Translations under genes and position numbers: made by a program | Notes under the pieces: model-generated | Told to the model about the DNA's origin: nothing | Databases searched by the model: none | Seen by the model: only the letters and a program-made list of their open reading frames with translations | In this document: in pieces, positions 42,401 through 49,805 of the stretch | Layout: each line of letters starts with the position of its first letter | Numbering within the stretch: position 1 is the stretch's first letter | Source: Planctomycetota bacterium | GTDB lineage: Bacteria > Planctomycetota > UBA1135 > GCA-002686595 | Assembly: GCA_020638875.1 (NCBI GenBank) | Contig: JACKHS010000004.1 | Span: 183,072-247,071 of the forward strand | Length of the DNA stretch: 64,000 nt | Direction: 5' to 3'

Positions 42401-42648
42401 AGGCGCTCGAGCGGCGTCGCGACCAGCTTCTCGACCTCCTGCGCGCTCGCGCCCGGCGCCGAGACGTAGATGTCGACGACGGGGACGACGATCTGGGGCT
42501 CCTCCTCGCGCGGCGTGATGAGGATCGCCGCCATGCCCAGCAGCAGCGACAGCGCCGCGAGCAGGATGGCGAGCTTGCCCTCGAGGAACAGCGCGACGAT
42601 CGAGGTGAGCGCGTTGCCGCCGCGCTCCATGGACGGGGTGTCGCTCAC
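39442..42648 (-). CDS. RND efflux transporter, inner membrane pump
   Basis: 1068 residues of the AcrB/HAE-type RND family. The N-terminal helix (VALFLEGKLAILLAALSLLLGMAAILITPREEEPQIVVP) is followed by two large periplasmic loops and the usual twelve membrane helices, for example GWREGLIVALAVPISFALALAVNLIFGFTINRVTLFALILTLGLVVDDPITNVDNIQRH with the proton-relay DD. It uses proton antiport to export hydrophobic compounds with the MFP and TolC partners. The start is GTG at 42648, one base after the MFP stop; an ATG at 42630 is an alternative. The substrate is unknown, and the EEEPQ start is common in pumps of the less-studied HAE subgroup. Confidence 0.94.
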   Translation of the reverse strand: MSDTPSMERGGNALTSIVALFLEGKLAILLAALSLLLGMAAILITPREEEPQIVVPVVDIYVSAPGASAQEVEKLVATPLERLLWQIDGVEYVYSVSERGGAMVTVRYYVGEDREDSLVKLRNKLDSHIDQVAPIAKGWVIKPVEIDDVPIVTLTLHSATLDDHELRRVGEEVLARLDVVEDVSQASIVGGRSLEVRVEPDPTAMAALGVAPLELHGALAAADSSLYAGDLNRANQVLRVESGPFLRDAREVANLVVGVHEGRPVLLGDVARVESGPEEPTSYTRIGITHAGGAENEGFSNPAVTLALAKKRGTNAVNVADRILARMDEVREEVVPDGVEVRVTRNYGATADEKVDELLYSLLFAMVSVVGLLVFTLGWREGLIVALAVPISFALALAVNLIFGFTINRVTLFALILTLGLVVDDPITNVDNIQRHILAGKEEPRKATLTAVREVLPPVIMSTLTVIVSFLPMFFITGMMGPYMGPMAITVPLTVSFSTVAALSIVPWASYKLLKRRSGQGIHEEGAGKLLRVVYGASVRPFLRSRLLRWGLLFVVLALLGGSGLLVVTKRVPMKMLPFNNKDELQITIDMPEGTPLEATDAVARDFEHYLFTVPEITDFQAYVGTHSPIDFNGLVRHYYERKRENLADVRLNLAGKDERQQQSHEIALRIRDDLQAIADRHGARMAIVESPPGPPVLATLAGEVTGPPERTYAELLAAAELVTARMGQEPGLVDVDSMTEFPRSTLEFQLDREKASLHGVRGDTVTQTLALALTGTTPAALHRDDERQTLAVRLRPARADRNGREELGRIEVRAADGGLVPLAELGSFVEVPHDPPIYHKNLERVVFVTGEMAGRAPAEAVLDLQNHFKDAPLPGGIEVSWSGEGEWDITLRVFRDLGLAFGAALMGIYLLLVIQTNSFLMPMLIMTAIPLTAIGILPGFWLLNLVVDVPVGGYATPVFFTATAMIGMIALGGIVVRNSIVLIEFIQQAVAEGMSLGEAIIQSGAVRMRPILLTAATTALGAWPITLDPIFSGLAWALIFGLVASTAFTLIVVPVSYYAFFRKKVAA

Positions 42649-42649
42649 G

Positions 42650-43708
42650 TCACTCGCTCCAGCCGAGGGTCTCGCCGCCCGAGAGGCCGGTCAGCACTTC
42701 GACCGTGCCGTCGGCCTCCACGCCCAGCGTCACGTAGCGGCGCACCCAGCGGTCGCCGACCTTCACGAGCACCGTGTCGAGCTGGCCGATCGCGCGCACC
42801 GCGCGGCGGTCGACCTCGACCACCTCGCGCTGTCCGACCTCGAGCACGAGCCGCGCGAACATGCCGGCCTGCAGGCCCTGCGTCTCGGGCAGCGCGGCGC
42901 GCACGAGGAAGCTGCGGCTGCGCGGGTCGACGGCCGGCACGATCTCGACGACCTCGGACTCGAGCGTCAGGTGCCGGCTGGGCACCTCGACCGGGTAGCG
43001 CCCGCCGACCGCCACGTGGTCGAGCGCGCCTTCGCGCACCCACGCGGCGACGCGCAGGCTCGACGGGTCGAGCAGCGTGTAGAGCGCGGCGCCGGGGAAG
43101 GCCAGGTCGCCGGGCTCGAAGGGGCGCGCGGAGACGACGCCGTCCATCGGCGCGACGACCTTCAGGTAGCCCAGCGCGACCTCGGCTTCGGTCACCTGCT
43201 GGCGCGCGGCCTCGACCGCGGCCGTCGCGGCGGCGGCGCCGCTCTCGGCGGCCTCGAGCTGCGCGGCGGTGGCCGCGTTGCGCCCGAACAGCGCGCGCGT
43301 GCGCTCGAGCGCCTGGCTGGCCTGCGTCGCCTGCGCCTCGGCGGCGGCCAGGCCGCTGCGCGCCTGCGACACGCGCGCCTCGACGTCGCGGCCGTCGAGC
43401 TCGGCCAGCACGTCGCCGGCCTTCACGCTGTCGCCGAGCTCCGCGTGCAGCGCCAGCACCTGGCCGGGCATGCGCGCCGCGACGTTCACCTCGCGCGAGG
43501 ACTCGACGGTGCCGACGGCGCGGTAGAGCAGCGCGTGCTCGACGCGCGCGGCCTGCGTGGTCTGGCGCGGCGCGCCCTCGTCGGGCGGCGCGGCGAGCAC
43601 GCCGGGCGCGATCGAGGGCTGCGAGAACATGCCGCCCAGCCAGAGCGTCGCGAAGAGGAAGCCGAGGCCGAGCACGAGCTTGAACAGGAGGCGGAGGGAG
43701 TTCTTCAT
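42650..43708 (-). CDS. RND efflux periplasmic adaptor (membrane fusion protein)
   Basis: 352 residues. An N-terminal anchor (LLFKLVLGLGFLFATLWLGG) is followed by a barrel-sandwich/lipoyl half (VNVAARMPGQVLALHAELGDSVKAGDVLAELDGRDVEARV). A helical hairpin comes next (QARSGLAAAEAQATQASQALERTRALF and EAAESGAAAATAAVEAARQQVTEAEVALGYLKVVAPMDGVVSARP), and a C-terminal beta-barrel and membrane-proximal domain. It bridges the RND pump and the TolC channel. It starts 2 bp after the TolC stop and ends 1 bp before the RND start, so the operon is tightly coupled. Confidence 0.93.
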   Translation of the reverse strand: MKNSLRLLFKLVLGLGFLFATLWLGGMFSQPSIAPGVLAAPPDEGAPRQTTQAARVEHALLYRAVGTVESSREVNVAARMPGQVLALHAELGDSVKAGDVLAELDGRDVEARVSQARSGLAAAEAQATQASQALERTRALFGRNAATAAQLEAAESGAAAATAAVEAARQQVTEAEVALGYLKVVAPMDGVVSARPFEPGDLAFPGAALYTLLDPSSLRVAAWVREGALDHVAVGGRYPVEVPSRHLTLESEVVEIVPAVDPRSRSFLVRAALPETQGLQAGMFARLVLEVGQREVVEVDRRAVRAIGQLDTVLVKVGDRWVRRYVTLGVEADGTVEVLTGLSGGETLGWSE

Positions 43709-43710
43709 CG

Positions 43711-45189
43711 TCAGTTGTCCTGGGTCGGCCCGGCGGCGCGGAAGCGGCCGGTGGCGCGCGCGAGGTCCGCGTGAGCGCGCTCGAGGTCGAAGCGCGCGTT
43801 GGTGGCCCGCGTGCGCGCCTGGGTCTGCATCCACTCGCTCTCGAGGTAGCGCGTGACGGTGGCGGCGCCGCCCTCGAACTGGGCGCGCACGAGGTCGAGG
43901 TTCCGGGCGGCGGTCGTCTCGGCTTGCTCGGCGACCGCGAGGCGCGCTCCCGCGTCCTCGAGCGCGAGCCACGCCGCGCGCACGTCGAGCTGGATGCCGA
44001 GGCGCGCCTTCTGCAGCCCGCGTTGCGCTTCGGTGAGCGCCGCGCGCGCGCCGTCGACGCCCGCGCCGCGCGTGCCGTCGAACAGGCTCCACGACAGCGA
44101 CACGCCCAGCGCCCAGTTGTCGCGCGAGTCGTCGAAGTCCAGCTCGGGCGCGTCGCGCCAGCCGCGCGCGAAGACGTCGGCGCGCGGCAGGTAGCCCGAG
44201 CGCGCCATGCGCACGCCGCGCTCGGCCTGGTTCACGCGGCGGCGCGCCTGCGCGAGCTCGGGCCGGGCCGTCTCGGCCGCGTCGAGGGCCTCGTCGAGGC
44301 TCGTCGGCGCGTCCGCGCGCCGCGGTCCTGCGCCGACGAGCTCGAGCTCGCCCGCGCCCTCGAGGCCGGCGAGCTGCGCCAGCGCCGCGAGGCCCAGGCG
44401 CCGCCCGTTCTGCGCGCGCAGCAGGAGCTCCTCGCTCTCCGCGCGGCGCACCTCGAGGCTCAGCACGTCCGTCTCGAGCCCGCTGCCGAGCTCGTAGCGC
44501 GCGCGCGCCTCGGCGAGCTGCGCGTCGACCGTCGTGATGGCGGCCTCGGCCGTGCGCGCCTGCTCCTCGGCCGCGCGCACGCCGTACCAGCCGTTCACCA
44601 GCGCGGCGACGAGCGCGTTCTCGACCGCGTAGCCGCCCTGGCGCGCGGCCTCGCGCTCGTCGGCGGCGAGGCCTTCGCGCAGCCCGTCGCGGCCGCCGTC
44701 GTAGAGGTTGTACTGCACGCCGATCGCGGCCTCCCAGTTGCCGAAGGCGCCCGGGTCGTTGAAGTCCGTCGACGGCGAGAAGCGCCCCGCGTCGATCGTC
44801 TTGAACAGGTACATCGACGGCGCGTCGGCGCGCAGGTAGGACGCCTCGACGCCGACCGTCGGCCACGTCGCGGCCTTCGCCGCGCGCAGCTGCGCCTCGG
44901 CGCGCTCGACGCGCGCGGCGGTCATCGCGAGGTCCGGGCTCTCGCCGAGCGCGGTCGCGAGCAGCGCGTCGAAGGTCAACGCGCCGGACGCGAGGTCGAC
45001 GGTGCGCGGTCGCGCGAGCGGCGCGGAAGCCGGCGCCAGCGAGCGCGGCGCCCGCGCGACGGCGGGCGTCAGGTCTCGCGGAGCGGTGGACGTGCGGGGC
45101 GCGTTGGACGGTGCGGCGCAGGCCGCGCCGAGCGCGACCGCGAGGGTCCAAGCGAGCCCCGCGGACGAGCGGTGTCGGGGGTGCTTCAT
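43711..45189 (-). CDS. TolC-family outer membrane efflux lipoprotein
   Basis: 492 residues. The lipoprotein signal ends at AVALGAACAAPS (Cys20-21 region). The two TolC/OEP repeats follow: LLATALGESPDLAMTAARVERAEAQLRAAKAATWPTVGVEASY and ALDAAETARPELAQARRRVNQAERGVRMARSGYLPRADVFARG, with the long coiled-coil helices between. It forms a trimeric outer membrane channel and is the first gene of the efflux operon. TACGCT at 45387-45392 (minus strand) could be the -10 box, with a 197 nt leader. Confidence 0.92.
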   Translation of the reverse strand: MKHPRHRSSAGLAWTLAVALGAACAAPSNAPRTSTAPRDLTPAVARAPRSLAPASAPLARPRTVDLASGALTFDALLATALGESPDLAMTAARVERAEAQLRAAKAATWPTVGVEASYLRADAPSMYLFKTIDAGRFSPSTDFNDPGAFGNWEAAIGVQYNLYDGGRDGLREGLAADEREAARQGGYAVENALVAALVNGWYGVRAAEEQARTAEAAITTVDAQLAEARARYELGSGLETDVLSLEVRRAESEELLLRAQNGRRLGLAALAQLAGLEGAGELELVGAGPRRADAPTSLDEALDAAETARPELAQARRRVNQAERGVRMARSGYLPRADVFARGWRDAPELDFDDSRDNWALGVSLSWSLFDGTRGAGVDGARAALTEAQRGLQKARLGIQLDVRAAWLALEDAGARLAVAEQAETTAARNLDLVRAQFEGGAATVTRYLESEWMQTQARTRATNARFDLERAHADLARATGRFRAAGPTQDN

Positions 45190-45538
45190 GCTGGGGAACA
45201 GGCTCGGAGGCCGGTCGCCGTCCTTGGAGTCCCGAGCGGGCTTGCGGTTCCCCGGGCTCGGGGCGGGGCGGTGGTGTCGCGCGGCGTCGGCCGCGGAGCG
45301 TCCGGTGGGCGCGGCGTACCGGTGCAGCTCGCCGCGAGCCTCGCGCAGGCGACCGAACGCGCGCGATGAGGTCGACGTCGCCCGGTAGCGTAGCACCGGC
45401 GCCCCGCCGATCGCAGCGCGGAGGTCGCGACGCTCGGGGCGCGCCGTGTCGGCGCGCGCCCGACCTGGGCGAGCTCTTCCCGAGCGTCGAGGGCGCGACC
45501 GCTTCCCGTTCGCCCGCCGCTCCGGGCGATCCGCCCGG
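45190..45538. other. Intergenic leader region upstream of the efflux operon
   Basis: About 350 bp between the TolC start and the stop of the next minus-strand gene. It contains the candidate -10 box TACGCT (minus strand, 45387-45392). No gene with a start signal and no strong operator palindrome was found. Confidence 0.4.
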
Positions 45539-46171
45539 TCAGCGCGACTCGCTCGCGCCTTCCGAGGGCACCCGCGAGAGCTCGCGCAACCGCCGGTCGA
45601 GGTAGGCGCGCTCGCGCTCGAGCGCCGCCACGTCGTCGGGCAAGGCGTCGAGCGGCACGAGCACCCAGCGCGTGCACGCCGTGCCGTCGGCGCGCGTGCC
45701 GGGGAAGGCGATCATGGACTTGCGCCAGAGCTCGGCGAGCTCGAGCTCGGGCATCGCGCAGCCCTCGACCTCGACGTAGGCGCCGGCGTCGAGCCGCGCG
45801 CGCGCCAGCTCCTGCAGCGCCGCGTCCCAGGCCTGCGTCAGCTCGCGTTGCCGCGCGGCGAGGTCGCCGGCGCTCGACGCGGCGTAGCGCTCGTCGAACG
45901 TCGCGTTCCCGGCCGGCGGTGACGTCGCCGGAGACGGAGCGATCGGCGGCGGCGCGCCCTCGACCGTCGTCGCGAGCGGACGCCGCGCCGACGCCTCGGG
46001 CTCGACGGGCCGCGCAGCGGTGTCGCGCGGCGCGGGCGCTCCCTGCACCTCGGCCGGCGCGGTGGCCGGCGCGGCGCGGACACCCGGCCCGTCCGCCACG
46101 AAGGCGGCGTGGGCGAGCCAGGCGAGCGCCCCCAGGGCGGCGAGCGCGAGCGAGCGATGGGCGAGCGTCAT
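45539..46171 (-). CDS. Hypothetical exported protein
   Basis: 210 residues. An N-terminal hydrophobic segment (LALAALGALAWLAHAAF) is a signal or anchor. A Pro/Ala-rich linker spans about residues 30-90. The C-terminal half is helical and charged (NATFDERYAASSAGDLAARQRELTQAWDAALQELARARLD), followed by EVEGCAMPELELAELWRKSMIAFPGTRADGTACTRWVLVPLD and a coiled-coil-like end. Two cysteines may form a disulfide. TAGCCT at 46195-46200 on the minus strand is a possible -10 box. No family is recognised. Confidence 0.68.
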   Translation of the reverse strand: MTLAHRSLALAALGALAWLAHAAFVADGPGVRAAPATAPAEVQGAPAPRDTAARPVEPEASARRPLATTVEGAPPPIAPSPATSPPAGNATFDERYAASSAGDLAARQRELTQAWDAALQELARARLDAGAYVEVEGCAMPELELAELWRKSMIAFPGTRADGTACTRWVLVPLDALPDDVAALERERAYLDRRLRELSRVPSEGASESR

Positions 46172-46229
46172 CGAGGTCGCGTGCAGGCTACCCGATCCGC
46201 GCGACTCGGGCTCGCGCGCCCGCCCGGCC

Positions 46230-47051
46230 TCAGTCCTCCAGCGCCCCGCAGCCCGCCAGCGCCGCGAGCACGCGCTCCTTCCACGCCGGGCGGCAGATCA
46301 CGAGCTCGTGGTTGACCGGGTCGGGCTGGTTGTAGCGGTGCTCCTCGCCGCGCAGCTTGCAGACCGTCCAGCCGAGCGCGCGCGCGACGGTCTCGGGCGC
46401 GCAGGTGTCCCACTCCTTGAGGCCCTTCTTGTGCACGTAGAGGTCGGCCTCGCCGAGCAGCAGCAGGCTCACCTTGTTGCCGACCGAGCCGGCGCGCACG
46501 AGCTCGCCGCCGCCCATGGCCTGGTGGAAGGCCTCCATCCACGGCGGCGTGTGGCTGCGGCTGCACGCGATGCGCGGCAGGCCGTCGCAGGGCGTGTCGC
46601 CGCCGATCAGCGTGGCCTCGCCGTCGACGCCGGCGCGGCGCGCGCCCTCGACGTCCACGGCCCAGAGCGTCTTCTGCTGCGCGGGCAGGTCGACCGCGGC
46701 GAGCGCGCAGCGGCCGTTCACCGTCAGCGCCACGTGCACGGCCCAGTCGTCGCGGCCCTGGCTGTACTCCTTGGTGCCGTCGAGCGGGTCGATGATCCAG
46801 GCGCGGGCCTTCGAGAGGCGCGCGGCCGAGTCCTTGGTCTCCTCGGACAGCACGCCGTCGTCGGGGTAGCGGCCGAGCAGCGCGCCCTGCAGGTAGCCGT
46901 CGGCGGCCTGGTCGCCGACGTCGGCCAGCATCTTGTCCTCCCAGCGCCCCGTCTTGCGCAGGGCCAGCACGCGCTTGCCCGCCTGGCGGGCGACTTGCAC
47001 CGCGAAGTGCAGGTCGCGGTCGATCGTCTCGGGGGTCAGCAGGGGATCCAT
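46230..47051 (-). CDS. cysQ: 3'(2'),5'-bisphosphate nucleotidase, CysQ type
   Basis: 273 residues of the inositol-monophosphatase/CysQ fold. The metal site is AWIIDPLDGTKEYSQGRDDWAVHVAL, with further motifs EETKD and KKGLKEWDTCAPETVARALG. CysQ enzymes hydrolyse PAP, the by-product of PAPS use, to AMP. PAPS is made here by sat and cysC at 24.9-27.8 kb. The ATG at 47051 lies only 31 bp from the divergent tfoX-like start, with TATCAT 7 nt upstream. An inositol-phosphatase role is the alternative; DPLDGTKE favours the CysQ side. Confidence 0.85.
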   Translation of the reverse strand: MDPLLTPETIDRDLHFAVQVARQAGKRVLALRKTGRWEDKMLADVGDQAADGYLQGALLGRYPDDGVLSEETKDSAARLSKARAWIIDPLDGTKEYSQGRDDWAVHVALTVNGRCALAAVDLPAQQKTLWAVDVEGARRAGVDGEATLIGGDTPCDGLPRIACSRSHTPPWMEAFHQAMGGGELVRAGSVGNKVSLLLLGEADLYVHKKGLKEWDTCAPETVARALGWTVCKLRGEEHRYNQPDPVNHELVICRPAWKERVLAALAGCGALED

Positions 47052-47058
47052 GGCGGGG

Positions 47059-47068
47059 ATGATAGGGT
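47059..47068. promoter_or_regulatory. Overlapping divergent -10 boxes of cysQ and tfoX-like genes
   Basis: On the minus strand TATCAT (47059-47064) ends 7 nt before cysQ. On the plus strand TAGGGT (47063-47068) ends 14 nt before the tfoX-like ATG. The two hexamers share two bases. Only 31 bp separate the start codons, so both promoters cannot be occupied at once. Confidence 0.45.
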
Positions 47069-47082
47069 CTCGGCCCGACGCC

Positions 47083-47697
47083 ATGGACGACTCCCTCGAA
47101 TACGTGCTCGGCCAGCTCGCGGGCCTCGGCGAGGTGCGCGCGCGCAGGATGTTCGGCGGCGTGGGGCTGTACGCCGAGGAGCTCTTCTTCGGCCTGATCG
47201 CGGGCGGCGTGCTGTTCCTCAAGGTCGACGACGCGACGCGGCCGGACTACGAGGCGCGCGGCAGCGAGCCCTTCCGGCCCTACGGCGACGAGCGCGCGAT
47301 GCGCGGCTACTACGAGCTGCCGAGCGAGGTGCTCGAGAAGCCGCGCGAGGCGGTGCGCTGGGCGCAGCGCGCGCTCGAGGTGGCGCGCGCGGCGCCGGCG
47401 AAGGCGAAGAAGCGGCGCGGCCGCGCGAAGCCCGCCGCGGACGCGCGTGACCTGCCGCTCGCCAAGCTCAAGAACCTCGGCCCCAAGAGCGTCGCCTGGC
47501 TCGCGGAGGTCGGCCTCCGCACCCGCGCCGACCTCGAGCGCGCGGGGTCGCTCGGCGCCTACCGCGCCGTGCGCGCGCGCCGCGGCGAGGCGTCGCTCAA
47601 CCTGCTCTACGCGCTCGAGGCCGCGCTGCTCGACGTGCACTGGACCGACTTGCCCGCGCCGCTGAAGGAGCGCCTGCGCGACGCTGCGCGGAAGTGA
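47083..47697 (+). CDS. TfoX-family protein (N- and C-terminal domains)
   Basis: 204 residues. The N-terminal TfoX domain (LEYVLGQLAGLGEVRARRMFGGVGLYAEELFFGLIAGGVLFLKVDDATR) is joined by a Lys/Arg/Ala linker (AKAKKRRGRAKP) to the C-terminal domain (LAKLKNLGPKSVAWLAEVGLRTRADLERAGSLGAYRAVRA), which has a helix-hairpin-helix character. TfoX/Sxy proteins activate competence genes in gammaproteobacteria; elsewhere the role is unknown. It is cytoplasmic and has no Shine-Dalgarno sequence. Confidence 0.92.
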   Translation: MDDSLEYVLGQLAGLGEVRARRMFGGVGLYAEELFFGLIAGGVLFLKVDDATRPDYEARGSEPFRPYGDERAMRGYYELPSEVLEKPREAVRWAQRALEVARAAPAKAKKRRGRAKPAADARDLPLAKLKNLGPKSVAWLAEVGLRTRADLERAGSLGAYRAVRARRGEASLNLLYALEAALLDVHWTDLPAPLKERLRDAARK

Positions 47698-47788
47698 AGA
47701 GCGCGCGGTCCGCGACCGGGCAACTTGCACGGTCGCGATCGTCGTCGCGCGACCACCGCGCGTCGCGCCGCGCGCGTATCCTGCGCGC

Positions 47789-48769
47789 ATGCGCGCCGTC
47801 GTCTACGACCGTTACGGTCCCCCCGAAGTCCTGCGCCTGGTCGACCTGCCGCGCCCCGCGCCGGCGGCGAACGAGGTGCTCGTCGAGGTGCGCGCCACGA
47901 CCGTCAGCGCGGGCGACGTCCGCATGCGCTCGTTCGACATCCCCTCGAAGCTCTTCTGGGTGCTCGGGCGGCTGTTCGTCGGCGTGCGGCGGCCGCGCAA
48001 GCAGGTGCTCGGCACCGAGCTCGCGGGCGTCGTGGTCGAGGTCGGCGCCGAGGTGAAGTACTGGAAGCCGGGCGACGAGATCGTCGCGTTCCCCGGCGCG
48101 CGCATGGGCGCCTACGCCGAGTACGTCGCGCTGCCCGAGGCGAGCGCGCTCGCGCCCAAGCCCGCGCGGCTCTCCTGGGGCGAGGCCGCCGCGCTCGCGT
48201 TCGGCGGCACGACCGCGCTGTACTTCCTGCGCAACCTCGCGCACGTGAAGGCCGGCGAGCGCGTGCTCGTGATCGGCGCGTCGGGCAGCGTGGGCAGCGC
48301 GGCAGTCCAGCTCGCCAAGCACCGCAAGCTGCACGTCACCGCCGTGACGAGCGGCGCGAACCAGGCGCTCGTGCGCGAGCTCGGCGCGGACGAGGTGATC
48401 GACTACGAGCGCGAGGACTTCGCCGCGCGCGGTGAGTGCTGGGACGTGATCTTCGACACGGTGGGCGCGACGACCTTCGGGCACGCGTGCCGCGCGCTCG
48501 CGCCGAAGGGGCGCTTCCTCGCGACGGTGATGACGGCGCGCGAGGTCGTGCAGATCCTGAGGACCGCCGTGACGCGCGGCCGGCGCGTGCTCGGCGGCGT
48601 CACACCCGAGCACCGCGCGGACCTGACGCTGCTCGCGCAGCTCGCCGAGCAGGGCCACTACCGCCCGCTCGTCGACCGCACGTACGCGCTCGACGACGTC
48701 GTCGAGGCGCACCGCTACGTCGACCAGGGCCGCAAGCGCGGCAACGTCGTCGTGCGCGTGCGCGAGTAG
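47789..48769 (+). CDS. Zinc-independent medium-chain dehydrogenase (quinone oxidoreductase type)
   Basis: 326 residues of the MDR superfamily, quinone oxidoreductase group. The GroES-like N-terminal domain (MRAVVYDRYGPPEVLRLVDLPRP... VLGTELAGVVVEVGAEVKYWKPGDEIVAF) lacks the Cys/His zinc ligands of alcohol dehydrogenases. The NADPH-binding motif is VIGASGSVGSAAVQLAKHRK. It probably reduces quinones or alpha,beta-unsaturated carbonyls. It is monocistronic, and its end converges with the rhodanese gene 11 bp away. Confidence 0.93.
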   Translation: MRAVVYDRYGPPEVLRLVDLPRPAPAANEVLVEVRATTVSAGDVRMRSFDIPSKLFWVLGRLFVGVRRPRKQVLGTELAGVVVEVGAEVKYWKPGDEIVAFPGARMGAYAEYVALPEASALAPKPARLSWGEAAALAFGGTTALYFLRNLAHVKAGERVLVIGASGSVGSAAVQLAKHRKLHVTAVTSGANQALVRELGADEVIDYEREDFAARGECWDVIFDTVGATTFGHACRALAPKGRFLATVMTAREVVQILRTAVTRGRRVLGGVTPEHRADLTLLAQLAEQGHYRPLVDRTYALDDVVEAHRYVDQGRKRGNVVVRVRE

Positions 48770-48779
48770 CGCGCCGGGC

Positions 48780-49316
48780 TTACTGCGGCCGCGCCTTCTC
48801 GCCCGTCCAGCGCGACATGCCGCCGTCGAGGTTGACGAGGCCGTCGTAGCCCTGCTCGCTGAGGTACTGGCACGCGGCGGCCGAGCGCACGCCCATCGCG
48901 CACACGACGAGCGTCGTCGCGTGGTTCTTGGGCAGCTCGGCGAGGCGCTCGGGCAGCTCGTTGACGGGGATGCAGACCGCGCCGGGGATCACGCCGCCGG
49001 CGGTCTCCATCGGCGTGCGCACGTCGAGCACGCGCGCGCCGTGCTCCACGAGCATCTGCGCCTCGGCCGGCGAGCAGTCGGCCCACAGGCGACCTTCGTG
49101 GACCTGGTCGGGAGAGAGGCTCTCGCCACCGGCGAGCTTGGCGAGGAAACGGCTGTTCATGGCGACGCGCTGGGAGAGTTCATCGGTGTCGCCGCGCCCG
49201 CCGTGCGCACCCGCGCGCAGGGTCGCGAGCTCGTCGGCGAGGGCCGCGAGCTTGCTACGGGTCGTCCAAGCGGACAGCAGGGCCAGGACCGCGAGGGCGA
49301 GGGCGACGTATTCCAT
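48780..49316 (-). CDS. Membrane-anchored rhodanese-domain protein
   Basis: 178 residues. An N-terminal membrane helix (YVALALAVLALLSAW) and a short coiled coil (TRSKLAALADELATLRAG) lead to a rhodanese domain. Its active-site loop is VVCAMGVRS, with the sulfur-carrying Cys in CAMGVRS, after GARVLDVRTPMETAGGVIPGAVCIPVNEL. The domain faces either side depending on topology. TACCCT (minus strand) lies 6 nt before the ATG, so the transcript may be leaderless. Confidence 0.9.
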   Translation of the reverse strand: MEYVALALAVLALLSAWTTRSKLAALADELATLRAGAHGGRGDTDELSQRVAMNSRFLAKLAGGESLSPDQVHEGRLWADCSPAEAQMLVEHGARVLDVRTPMETAGGVIPGAVCIPVNELPERLAELPKNHATTLVVCAMGVRSAAACQYLSEQGYDGLVNLDGGMSRWTGEKARPQ

Positions 49317-49322
49317 GGCGAG

Positions 49323-49328
49323 AGGGTA
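49323..49328 (-). promoter_or_regulatory. Candidate -10 box of the rhodanese gene
   Basis: On the minus strand this reads TACCCT, ending 6 nt before the ATG at 49316 with CTCGCC between. No Shine-Dalgarno sequence is present. Confidence 0.5.
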
Positions 49329-49427
49329 GCGAGGACCGCCGGAGCGCGCGAGCGGGCTGCGGCCTGGAGGCGGCCGCGCGAGGCGCTACGCTGGCGTGCG
49401 ACCGTCAGCACCTTACCCACGCCTCCG

Positions 49428-49799
49428 ATGTACGACCGCGTCGCCTTCACCGTCTACCCCGTCACCGACCTGGCGCGCGCGCGCGCCTTCTACGAGGAGA
49501 CGCTCGGGCTGCCGGGTCTGGGGCTCGTCGTGAACGAGCACGGGCAGGGCTGGGTCGAGTACGACCTGCCCGGCGGCGGTTGCTTCGCGCTGACGACGTT
49601 CTTGAAGGGGCACGCGCCCGGCGCGACGGCCGGCATGGTGGCTTTCGAGGTCGCGGACCTCGCCGCGCTCACGACGCGACTGCGCGCGGAAGGCGTCGCG
49701 TTCCAGATGGAGCCGACCGACTTCCCGACCTGCTCGTGGGCCATCGTGCACGACAGCGAGGGCAACGCGGTCGTGCTGCACCAGCACAAGCGGAGCTGA
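49428..49799 (+). CDS. VOC (glyoxalase/bleomycin-resistance) family protein
   Basis: 123 residues with the vicinal oxygen chelate fold. The first module is VAFTVYPVTDLARARAFYEETLGLPGLGLV and the second MVAFEVADLAALTTRLRAEGVAFQMEPTDFPTCSWAIVHDSEGNAVVLHQHK. Metal ligands are not clear; the usual first His is replaced by Thr in 'VAFTVYPV'. It may be a binding protein or an enzyme of unknown substrate. It is 6 bp from the glycosyltransferase gene, likely one transcript. TACGCT at 49387-49392 is a possible -10 box. Confidence 0.87.
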   Translation: MYDRVAFTVYPVTDLARARAFYEETLGLPGLGLVVNEHGQGWVEYDLPGGGCFALTTFLKGHAPGATAGMVAFEVADLAALTTRLRAEGVAFQMEPTDFPTCSWAIVHDSEGNAVVLHQHKRS

Positions 49800-49805
49800 G
49801 CGCCC

